From: Polytrichum commune
Lineage: Eukaryota > Streptophyta > Polytrichopsida > Polytrichales > Polytrichaceae
Direction: 5' to 3'
Length of the DNA: 64,000 nt
Assembly: GCA_950295325.1 (NCBI GenBank)
Contig: OX485806.1
Span: 31,434,001-31,498,000, forward strand
This document shows, in pieces, positions 56,002 through 64,000 of this stretch. The position numbers and the translations under genes were made by a program. Below the pieces are notes generated by a model. The model did not search any database and was not told where the DNA came from. It was given only the letters and a program-made list of their open reading frames with translations. The first letter of the stretch is position 1; every line of letters starts with the position of its first letter.

Positions 56002-58072
56002 ATGCCGGAAGCACGGGAAGAGGATCAGCGGGAACCCATCCCGATTCCGCTGAAAGCCCTCACCCCTGCAATTCCGAGGGAGGATAGAGAGCTGCAGGAG
56101 CTCGCGGAGGATCTCAGGGTCATGGGTTGTGCGGGATTGCTCTCCAAACCCTGGAATCTCAGAGCAGAAGATACCCTCCGCGAGTTTAAATTCGAGAGGG
56201 GAAATCAGTGGCTAGGCACAAAGAGGAGGGATCCGGAACATTGGACTCCGGATACGTGGAACAGGGTCTACGGGTTTCCCAAGGGAATCACGGAGGGGTG
56301 GGCCGGCCGCCGCGACGGCCTGTTCGCCGGGAAATTCAGAGGGGACGCGGATCCAAAGGACGGGTTTCACCCAGGGAACTGCCGGAATATTGGGAGCGGA
56401 GAGTGCTAGAGTTTCTCCTGCCCATTCTCAATCCGGACAAGCCGAAGCGGATTAGCCTCACCATGGCTAACACGCTGTTTGGTGCAATGTCCGGAGTCCG
56501 GCCGGTGAATTGGGGCCTGATCATCCAGGAGATAGTCGGACGGGCCCTCCCCCATATTGGCCGGAAACCCTCCTTCCTCTTCCCCTTCATTTTGCACCTC
56601 TACAGCATTTCGACTGCATCACGGCAGAGGAGGAGGACCTGCTCACAATAGCGGCGGATGAGGTCACCTACAAGCTGCTCCCGGAAGCCGGAGACGTCGA
56701 GACGGAGACCTCCAGCGACCCTATTCTTCCGGAAGCACCTCCCTCGTCACCCGGAAGCCCGCCACCAACCGTCTCGAGGCCACTCTCTCCCCCTCCCCCG
56801 CACCAACATCCGGAAGCCGGACCCAGCCGGGAGACCCCATGGCGAAATGTGGACCTATCCGCTTGGGACTTCCCGGAGAATCCATTCAAGCGGTTCCAGG
56901 AGGGGATGGAGGACCTCAAGACCCAGTACTACCGACTGGAGCACATCGTCAAGGGGGCGAACCATGCTCTGGACGACTGCGGACCCAGAAACATTCTCCG
57001 GGAATTGGCAAAGAGGGCGGACCGGAAGGAGCTGGAGCAGGCCAAGACGGAGAACGCCCACCTCACCGCACAGGTAGCGGCTATGACCCAGGAGCTGAGT
57101 CAGAAGAGTGAGGAGATCCGGAAGTATCATGCGGAGCAAGCAGTGTTCTTCAGCCGGATCCGGGAGCTGGTGGGTCATCCGGCGGAGATCGTGAACAAGG
57201 CACATCTCTACGACCGGATGATGGAGTCAGGAGAACCGGCTTCCGCCAGGCAGACCCTCCCCATCCTCGTGAAGTATTCACGGACGATGAAGGATCTCCT
57301 GGCGGAAATCCAGAGGGTGGTCCTGCCAAGCGGAACACCGCGGAGAGTGCTCTATCCGGGTCCACCAGGGTCACCAACCGGGACCCTCTACGAGGTGGTT
57401 GGTGAAGTAGCCCTGGTTCAGAATCCGCCGGCCTCTGCAGGACCCAGCCAGCAAGGAGGCGGCTCTCGGCCTGGTCATTCCGGAGGGGCTCCGGAAAGGG
57501 TCCATTCTCCCCAGGTGAGGCGGAAGAGCACCGGGTCGGTCCGATCCGGAAGGGGCTAGTCCCCTGTTCCGCGGAATTCGGATAGGTCCCGGACTCCGGA
57601 TAGGGCTCGGACGCCGATCCGGCACCAGACTTCCGATCGGGAGGCCACTCCGAGTAGGGGCAAGGCTCCTATGACCCACGCCTCGCCATCGTCTCCACGG
57701 GACTGCCAAGTGGTGAGTCCATTTCCTCCGCCACACTCGAGAGCGGCCTCCAACAGGGATCCGCGGACGGCTTCACTCTCGGGTGGACGGAATTCGGAGC
57801 AGGGCACCGGAAGCGATCCTTCTCCAGTCCGAAGCATCCGGATGGGGACAGCTTCCGGAACCCCAGGGACAGTCTCCGGGACACCAGGGACCGTTACCCC
57901 ACGGACCGAGAGGGCAGCGGATTCGGAGGACGAGGTTGCTCCGTCTCCGAACATGAGGAGGATGCTCACGCGGCTGCAGAAGGCGTCGCCGGCCGGGGGC
58001 TCATCCGCCGTCAGCGGATTAGGGAGTCACTCCAAGGAGGGATTGGCTCCGAAGAAGCACCGGTCTTTGTGA
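56002..58072 (+). pseudogene. Transposon-type ORF with two frameshifts, one stop and a gypsy insertion
   Basis: The frame opens at ATG 56002 (MPEAREEDQREPIPIP). Coding character moves to the third frame at about 56375 (PEYWERRVLEFLLPILNPD to FLFPFILHLY) and then to the second at about 56605 (FDCITAEEEDLLTIAADE). That frame continues to an in-frame TAG at 57557-57559 and on, still open, until the gypsy LTR at 58068. The middle part (WDFPENPFKRFQEG to LLAEIQRVV) is a probable coiled coil; the tail is Pro/Ser/Arg-rich. The FPFILHLY region recalls the putative plant transposon protein domain of some gypsy (Tat-type) elements, which is my tentative assignment. GC content is clearly higher than in the flanking LTR. 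Confidence 0.55.
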
Positions 58073-60122
58073 GCCCAAAAGGGTGCCCACATTTAGTCTT
58101 AGACCCTTGAAACGTTAGTTGATGCACTTTGAAGTAGCATGTTACTTCACAAAAATATAAAAAGAGTGAAATGTTAGTCTTAGAAGTACCATGTTGTAAG
58201 AGGCTAGGATGTGAGTTGTTATTGTGTTTTTACCTTCGGAAGGATTTGAATGAATGAGGATAGGTAAGGAGAACTTGGATTGAGTAGTTAGTGAGTAGGC
58301 TAGTACAAATGGATGGAGACAACCAAAGTGACTCAAGAGGCAAGTGCATTCGAATTGGGATGAATGGAGGATCACATGGAGCGCACAAGTGGACCACCTC
58401 ATCATGGCCACTTAATGGGGAAGGCCCAAGGAAGAATGCAAGGTGGAGGATAAGCAAATTCTCAAAGCACCAATCAAATCACGAGTTAAGCATCGTGGTT
58501 TGAATTAAGTGGTGAGCGACGATTTGGGAAAGTAAGGGGAGAAAGTTATGGCGGCGGAAAGCGAAGGAGGCTAAGTTTGGGTTGAAGCATCCCAAGTTTG
58601 GTAAAGTGTGGTAGATAGAAAGCCAAGGCTAGTTAAATGTTCGAATTAGGATCCTTGTTGATCATTTGAGGGAGGAAGGCTTAGAAGATAGGATTGGCGC
58701 CTACTAAGTAGGAGGAAATCTCAAGGGCTTATCGTGAGCCTTGAGGGTGCTCACCCCCTCAAGCTTACTATATAATCCCTCATTCTTCCCTCACTCATCC
58801 TCTCTTTCCTTTGTGCTCCAAGGCACCCCACGAGTTATAAGTGTGGGTGTGGGAAGCCATATTGGAGCACATGTGTGTGCTTAGTTTTTAGTTTGAGAGC
58901 CAAGGCTTGTTAGCCTTGAAGAGGGCTTGACCTCTTGGTAGAATTAGTGTTGACGTGAAGGATTTTAAAGTTAATTCATGATTCCAATTTGTGGTACTTA
59001 AAGTTCATGTTTTGAATACACGTGGTTGCAAGTTCCATGTTTAAGAGTTGAGCACTTGATGTTGTGATGAGTGCAAAAATATACTTGTGTGGATTAGTTA
59101 GTCTTAGTGAAGTTAGGAAATTCTCTCTCCCCCTCTCCTCTCTAGGATTTTAGGATTTTAGGATTAGAGAAGAATTGTGTGATTAGAAAGGGGTTGTTAG
59201 TAGAATTAGGGAAATTAGGTAGGAAGATTAGTTAAGGGCTTGAATAATTAGTGAGGTAGTTGGGGATTACAACTACAAAGTTGTGGGTTCATGAAGGACC
59301 TGGGTTTATGAAGGACCTGGGTTTGTTTAGTTAGAAGCTAAGGAGCTGGGTTCATGAAGGAGCTGGGTTTATGAAGGAGCTAGGTTTATGTAATTAGAAA
59401 GTAAAGAGATGGGTTCATGAAGGAGCTTAGTAGATAGCCTACCTAATTAGCTCATAGACAAGTAGTTAGTTACATTATGCTAGTTAGTGTTATGTGTGGC
59501 TTTCACAAGTAAATGTATTTGAGATTGACTATAGAGAATAGTGTTTTTTTAACACTTGCATCCTCTCTTTAAAAATAAACCACGTGCACAAATTAATGGA
59601 GAATGTGGAGCACTCTCGCGATGGCAAGACAAAGGAAGCAAAGACCAAAGGTGCGAGGGAGAGATTGACATAAGTCACATAAGTATTTCTTAATACTTAA
59701 AGGCTTATGTACGGTATGGAGACACCAAGTGAGACCTCTTATAGTAGCGATACGGAATACACAAGTGATAGTTCAAGTGGTAGTATAGAGTCAACGGCAC
59801 GGACTCCATTTAGGAGAGGGATATCCTTAAGGGCTTGTGTAGCTAAAGCAGCCGGATGGACGTTAGAAGCAAACAAAGACAAAATAGCACCCGAGCATAA
59901 GGAGGTTAAAATAACATAGTTAACTTGTGCATTCTCCACATACGTATTGAAATCGTACATTGAGTTGTTAAAAGTGAAATTCCAGTTAAATCCAAGACCA
60001 CTTGAAGGGTGAACCTTGCACTATGGACTCATCCAAGTCCAAATCCAATACCGCGGAGGAATGTGAGCCCAAACCCACTACTCGGACTACGGACGCTTAA
60101 GGGTGGGGGGTTTGGCCTCACA
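58068..60122 (+). repeat. LTR D (5' LTR of the second gypsy copy), 2055 bp
   Basis: It begins TGTGAGCCCAAAAGGG and ends GGCCTCACA. The first 1.35 kb or so and the last 130 bp match the 1541-bp LTRs. The segment of about 0.5 kb between (about 59420-59990) is absent there and contains small-ORF copy D. Tandem CTGGGTTTATGAAGGA units lie at 59285-59430, just upstream of that segment. Confidence 0.93.
59707..59919 (+). CDS. LTR-encoded small ORF (70 aa), copy D
   Basis: ATG at 59707, TAG at 59917-59919. A Ser/Thr/Glu-rich N-terminus (SSDTEYTSDSSSGS) precedes STARTPFRRGISLRACVAKA and GWTLEA, with the conserved core at about residues 36-53. The C-terminus EHKEVKIT resembles LSEVKECKKT of copy C. 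An upstream ORF fragment starting MENVE at 59598 ends early, so this LTR holds traces of both N-terminal types. It is in the youngest LTR that still has the ORF, downstream of the TATA box at about 58770 and upstream of gag. Confidence 0.62.
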   Translation: MYGMETPSETSYSSDTEYTSDSSSGSIESTARTPFRRGISLRACVAKAAGWTLEANKDKIAPEHKEVKIT

Positions 60123-60126
60123 TAAT

Positions 60127-60144
60127 TGGTGCGTCCGCCGGGAG
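60127..60144 (+). promoter_or_regulatory. Primer binding site of the second gypsy copy
   Basis: TGGTGCGTCCGCCGGGAG lies four bases after the LTR end, identical to the site at 22284-22301 on the minus strand. Confidence 0.65.
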
Positions 60145-60164
60145 CGAAGCGGAAGGTAGTTACA

Positions 60165-60278
60165 AGACTTGGAGGCGACTAGGAGACTTGGAGGCGACTA
60201 GGAGACTTGGAGGCGACTAGGAGACTTGGAGGCGACTAGGAGACTTGGAGGCGACTAGGAGACTTGGAGGCAACTAGG
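60165..60278 (+). repeat. 19-bp tandem repeat in the gypsy leader, six copies
   Basis: The unit GACTTGGAGGCGACTAGGA is repeated six times, the last slightly changed. The complete element has only two copies at the same place (22230-22265, minus). It lies directly after the primer site, in the untranslated leader. Confidence 0.95.
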
Positions 60279-61107
60279 AAAAATTGGAGACACAAACTTG
60301 AGAGAAGGGAAGGAGCACCCGAAACTCGGTAAGTATTCTCTCTTTGGGTTACATTTGAATTCATTGTATTTCAACTATTCCTTGGAATGAATTGCATTGT
60401 CAATTACGCAAATTCATTTTTGAGGAAGGAGCGCGGCGAAGGTACGTCCTCAACCTTTTTGGGGATTTGCTAAGAACTTAAAAGGAACCTATAACCGAGT
60501 AGCTCATTAAAACATTAGAGGGTAAATTCACCTTAGGACATTGAACTTTGACACTCACCTCGGGGTGAGTCTCAAAGTTTTGGGAGTTGTCATTTCATGC
60601 TCTAGATTGAATTAATATTTCGCAAAGTTTATGGTGTTGTTACATTGAGTCACGATTGAGGGGAGTGCTAACTCACAGGGGGATGCGATTGCTCAAGGTA
60701 TGTTTATTTCTTCAAAGTGAACTCATTAACTAATTAAGGAATGCCTTTTGTACTCGTGATTGTTGTTATCCGTTGTAGAGGGTAATTCCCGAATTGTGGA
60801 TGGTGTGAGAAGTTGAAGGGTGAAGCCTCGACTTTTAACATAATATACTCGGAAGGTCACCCCCTCACAATCGGTATTGTGGTGAGTGTTAATTTGCGGG
60901 AAGGTGCGGAGGTGATGCTCCGACTTAACCAAAAAATTAACATGAACATGCCTATCCCCTATTGGGATTCTTTCACCTAAGTGGGCTTGCAGGTTCTTTT
61001 CCTCACCTCCTAAAAAAATTATAACCACACCAAGACAAGTGAAAATATTAAGAGGGGAATTGCTAGGATTATGTGTGGTCAAGTGAGGGTCGATCGATTC
61101 TTATGGA

Positions 61108-64000
61108 ATGCAAGGTAGGACTCGCTCACAAAAACCAAGTTTGATAGTAGGACTAGAGAAATCTACTCGAAAGAGGCGGTCCTCTAAAATCAGTGATAGA
61201 TTAGAACAAGATAATGTTAGAATAGAGAGTTGTTTGAACGTCGAACCTAGGACTAGGTCAATTCTAGACACCTTAGAACTTGGAGCTCAACTTGAAGAGG
61301 AGATCACTCCCTCCAAATTGAGTGGTGAAACTTCTTCGGAAAATTACACACTTAGAGAAGAATTCCCGGTAGAAGTTGATAGGGGATTGTTGAATAGTTC
61401 ACCGGTCACCATGGCCGAGGAACGGGGGATGGATCCACCACCCATACCCCCAATTCCGCCCATACCTCCTATACCTCCAATAGACCCATTGGTTAGGCCA
61501 AGAGGCCTACCAATTGTGGTTCCACAAAATTTAGCGGCGATGGATATGCCATCTCATCTCCCTAAATTTTATGGGACCAAGGATGAGGACCCCTCTCGGC
61601 ACATGGAACGGTATATCGAACGGTTGGCTAGCTTCCTCATAACCGACCCGGGTTATTGGTTAGTGTGGTTTCCTACCACTCTAGAGGGGGAAGCCTATGA
61701 ATGGTATCGGGATCATGCCGAGGGACATTTTAGGGGATGGGAACAATTACAAAGGGAGTTTCTTAACGAATTTAGGCCGGAAGTGGGTCAAAGTACCGCA
61801 TTAAGGGCATTGTCGTCATTGAAGCAAGGAAGGGAGGAAGAAATTTCGGCTTACATTAGGAGGTTTGATTTAGTGTGCACTAGATTTGTGGGTACCATGC
61901 TCAACGACGACACGCTAAAGCAATTTTTCATTCAAGGGTTTTTTAAGTCCGGAACTATTAGGGGTGTTCTAGAAAGGAATCCCTTGACCTTGGCGGATGC
62001 CAAGCGTGCGGCTAGAGATATTGAAAACTTGGATAAAGATCACGAAAGGCTATGGAGAAGGGAGGATGAATTGATCCCACAATTCATCCCCATACGCCCT
62101 AGGGTGGTAACGGTAGAACCCGCTAAGTATGAGAACCAAATTCCATATGCCATTGTGGACACCGGTCCCCGACCTTTAGCGGTTAGGGAACCGGCACCTC
62201 TTTTGGCACTACCGGCCCCTAGAACGGATCCACACTTGGAGGAGGTTGAGAGAAGACTAGGTGCTAGCCAACTAGGATTCCAAGAGGCTATGATAAAACA
62301 AATGCAAAGCCTCACGGATCAAATGTCATTAATGATCCGGAGTCAACAACCGGGGCCTCCACCCCCGGTTGAGTCGGGTAGGCATTCTTCCGGATTATGG
62401 TGTGTCCAATGTGGCCAACCGGGCCACACGCGTCAATTTTGTAGAAGTGGACAAAACCGTGACCAAAGAGGAAACGGTAACCCACCTCAACAAAATCAAC
62501 GAGGTCAAGCGCCACCTCACTATGGAAATGGAAGCAATAGAGGACCACAACCTAGAGGGCAAGGTGGCCAAAATTTAGAGAAGAAGGAATTTCATCCCTT
62601 TTGTGGAAGGTGGCACGCTCAAGGACAATGTTGGTCCGAAGGTCAAGAGTTTAATTGTAGCAATTGTGGAGGAAGTCATCCCTCGGATACGTGTCGCCAA
62701 CCGGACAAAATAATTAATGTCCCTTACCCGGTGGCTAATCCACAACAACAAGCAAGGGATAATATGCGAGGTGCTAGGCCACAAGGAGTACCGGCCAATG
62801 AACTTAGGCCACCTAACTTATACTATGACCATAGTAATGCTAGGCAAACTTTTCATCCACCGGCGGGCTTGCAAACTACAACCGGTTACATTCCAATACA
62901 AAATAGACAAGGAGTTCCACCTAATGGTAGTAACGGGAGACAAGCGCCTCCAACGGATCCGGGACCATCTAACTCCCAAGATGTTAGGTTCATGGATGGA
63001 GTGTTGGAGGCCACATGTGATGACATGCTTCCTCTCCCAACGAGAATTGGAGAGGAGCAAAGTCAATGGCCTCCTCACACCAATGCTATTACATATGAGT
63101 TAGTGAAGGGTAAGGGTGTGGTTGAAGAAGCACCTGCACTAGCGGTAACTACTAGGGCTAGGAGAGGGGATGCCCCGTTGGAGGTAGGAATAGGAGAGCA
63201 AGGAAATTACTCTTCGGATGAAGAGATTAATCTCTCCGAGTTGGATAGGGTAGCTAGAAGAGCTACTAAGGATGTGGAGAGGGAAAATATAATTTTACAA
63301 GATAGGGAGAGGACTAATGCGGTACATGACTTGGATAATAGCGATGTGGGTGAATGGGAAGGACCGGGGGTTCCCGTAGACGAATTCGACGTAGTGGGTA
63401 ATTCTAAGGTGGAAAGATCTACCGGGTACGACTTGTGGGCGGACCTTAGTACACTCAAGGCGGATATTACTTTCGGCCAACTATTGGAAATTTCACCCAC
63501 GGCAAGGAAAACATTAAAGGAGGGAATGCCGGTACACAAGAGGATGAGGAAGGTGAAAGCTAAAATAGCCGCTAGGATCCAATCACAAGGTGGAAGAGAC
63601 GTGAAAGCTATAGAAATAGAAGTTGTTATAGTAGATAAGGTGGTTCCTAATGTGCTAGTCGACGGAGGGAGTAGTCTAAATATACTACCGGAGGATACTA
63701 TGAAAAAATTGGGACTTGGACTCACGGGGCCTTCACCTTTGGTCATAAATATGGCAAATCAAAGTTCGACTACGCCTTTGGGGATGATCAAGGATTGTAG
63801 AATGACTACGGGAGGTGAGGAGTACTTGGTCACCTTCCATGTCATTAAAATGCACTCCAACAAGGACACCTTCCCCATTTTGCTAGGTAGGCCTTGGTTG
63901 CGGATGGCGAATGCTATGGTCAATTGGGGTGGACCTAAACCATCCATCACTTATGGTCCGGAGGGTAATAGGGTCATAGTGTCCATTGGTTCATTAGAAG
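61108..64000 (+). CDS. Gypsy gag-pol, 5' part (964 codons to the window edge)
   Basis: ATG at 61108-61110. The frame is open to the end of the window, covering gag, the zinc knuckle (CVQCGQPGHTRQFC, near 62400) and the protease (VLVDGGSSLNIL, near 63650). It corresponds to residues 1-964 of the 2079-residue polyprotein of the complete element, with no coding difference noticed. Whether the rest is intact cannot be seen. Confidence 0.93.
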   Translation, partial: MQGRTRSQKPSLIVGLEKSTRKRRSSKISDRLEQDNVRIESCLNVEPRTRSILDTLELGAQLEEEITPSKLSGETSSENYTLREEFPVEVDRGLLNSSPVTMAEERGMDPPPIPPIPPIPPIPPIDPLVRPRGLPIVVPQNLAAMDMPSHLPKFYGTKDEDPSRHMERYIERLASFLITDPGYWLVWFPTTLEGEAYEWYRDHAEGHFRGWEQLQREFLNEFRPEVGQSTALRALSSLKQGREEEISAYIRRFDLVCTRFVGTMLNDDTLKQFFIQGFFKSGTIRGVLERNPLTLADAKRAARDIENLDKDHERLWRREDELIPQFIPIRPRVVTVEPAKYENQIPYAIVDTGPRPLAVREPAPLLALPAPRTDPHLEEVERRLGASQLGFQEAMIKQMQSLTDQMSLMIRSQQPGPPPPVESGRHSSGLWCVQCGQPGHTRQFCRSGQNRDQRGNGNPPQQNQRGQAPPHYGNGSNRGPQPRGQGGQNLEKKEFHPFCGRWHAQGQCWSEGQEFNCSNCGGSHPSDTCRQPDKIINVPYPVANPQQQARDNMRGARPQGVPANELRPPNLYYDHSNARQTFHPPAGLQTTTGYIPIQNRQGVPPNGSNGRQAPPTDPGPSNSQDVRFMDGVLEATCDDMLPLPTRIGEEQSQWPPHTNAITYELVKGKGVVEEAPALAVTTRARRGDAPLEVGIGEQGNYSSDEEINLSELDRVARRATKDVERENIILQDRERTNAVHDLDNSDVGEWEGPGVPVDEFDVVGNSKVERSTGYDLWADLSTLKADITFGQLLEISPTARKTLKEGMPVHKRMRKVKAKIAARIQSQGGRDVKAIEIEVVIVDKVVPNVLVDGGSSLNILPEDTMKKLGLGLTGPSPLVINMANQSSTTPLGMIKDCRMTTGGEEYLVTFHVIKMHSNKDTFPILLGRPWLRMANAMVNWGGPKPSITYGPEGNRVIVSIGSLE

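Larger units (their letters stand above)
58068..64000 (+). mobile_element. Second copy of the gypsy family, 5' part (runs off the window)
   Basis: 5' LTR 58068-60122, primer site, leader and gag-pol start, in plus orientation. Beyond the LTR it matches the complete element at 13555-23846 almost base for base. The differences I noticed are one substitution in the antisense frame at 60726-61082 and the copy number of a 19-bp repeat. Its LTR is 2055 bp against 1541 bp, because it keeps a segment with the small ORF. The left flank is GTCTT (58063-58067); the 3' end is not in view. Confidence 0.95.

Noticed and set aside
1..64000. tRNA, rRNA or organelle sequence, and bacterial-type operons
   Set aside because: None was recognised on either strand; all strong signals are nuclear plant transposons or plant-type genes.

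Overview
This window is plant nuclear DNA made almost entirely of nested transposable elements. CACTA (En/Spm), Ty1/copia, Ty3/gypsy and MULE-like coding sequences, GT-AG introns and short target-site duplications (TSDs) all point to a land plant. A decayed array of about 24-residue leucine-rich repeats (SLTTLDL / IPEGLGNL type) is of a kind I associate with mosses and lycophytes, so a non-seed plant is a reasonable but unproven guess. All exon models are read by eye, without transcript data.

Layout. 1-10350: a decayed Ty1/copia element, split at 303-8978 by a solo LTR (LTR A, TSD GTGGC). LTR A is itself split by a 7.05-kb CACTA element (CACTA-1, 727-7780, TSD TTT) that carries an accessory gene but no recognisable transposase. 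12418-39623: a second solo LTR of the same group (LTR B, TSD ATCAC), split by a large CACTA element (CACTA-2, 13289-39068, TSD CCT). CACTA-2 is split near its left end by a complete gypsy element (13555-23846, TSD CCGGG) with apparently identical 1541-bp LTRs and one 2079-codon gag-pol frame. 39.7-43.2 kb: an LRR pseudogene, two hypothetical exons and an FCP1/NIF-like phosphatase gene. 44110-46170: a near-perfect inverted repeat of about 1 kb per arm followed by a tRNA-iMet primer site and wrecked gypsy pol. 48703-50378: a third solo LTR (LTR C, TSD ACATC). 51.2-51.85 kb: repeats with a period of about 170 bp. 52.4-55.3 kb: a MULE/SWIM transposase-like gene. 56.0-58.07 kb: a frameshifted coding region cut by a second copy of the gypsy family (58068 to beyond the window end).

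Main results. (1) CACTA-2 carries a reconstructible transposase gene of 1177 codons (Transpos_assoc, Transposase_21, DUF4218, DUF4216). Between its first and second coding exons lies a SET-domain exon. The splice phases allow the first exon to join either the SET exon, giving a 268-residue Transpos_assoc-SET protein, or the transposase exon, both in frame. (2) Four diverged LTRs (A, B, C, D) each hold a 54-70-codon ORF with the shared core RGxSLxxCVAKAAGWTxE. Most codon differences within the core are silent, so this looks like a selected LTR-encoded small protein. The youngest gypsy copy has lost it. (3) Both CACTA elements have element-specific short motifs (TATGACT/AGTCATA in CACTA-2, CCACGTCA/GACGTC in CACTA-1) spread through their termini and introns.

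How the parts relate. CACTA-2 has two divergent gene sets, a minus-strand accessory (TNPA-like) gene and the plus-strand transposase/SET gene, separated by a purine-rich and AT-rich spacer. The accessory protein may bind the repeated TATGACT motifs, by analogy with En/Spm TNPA. The LTR group supplies most of the remaining sequence and served as the landing site for both CACTA elements.
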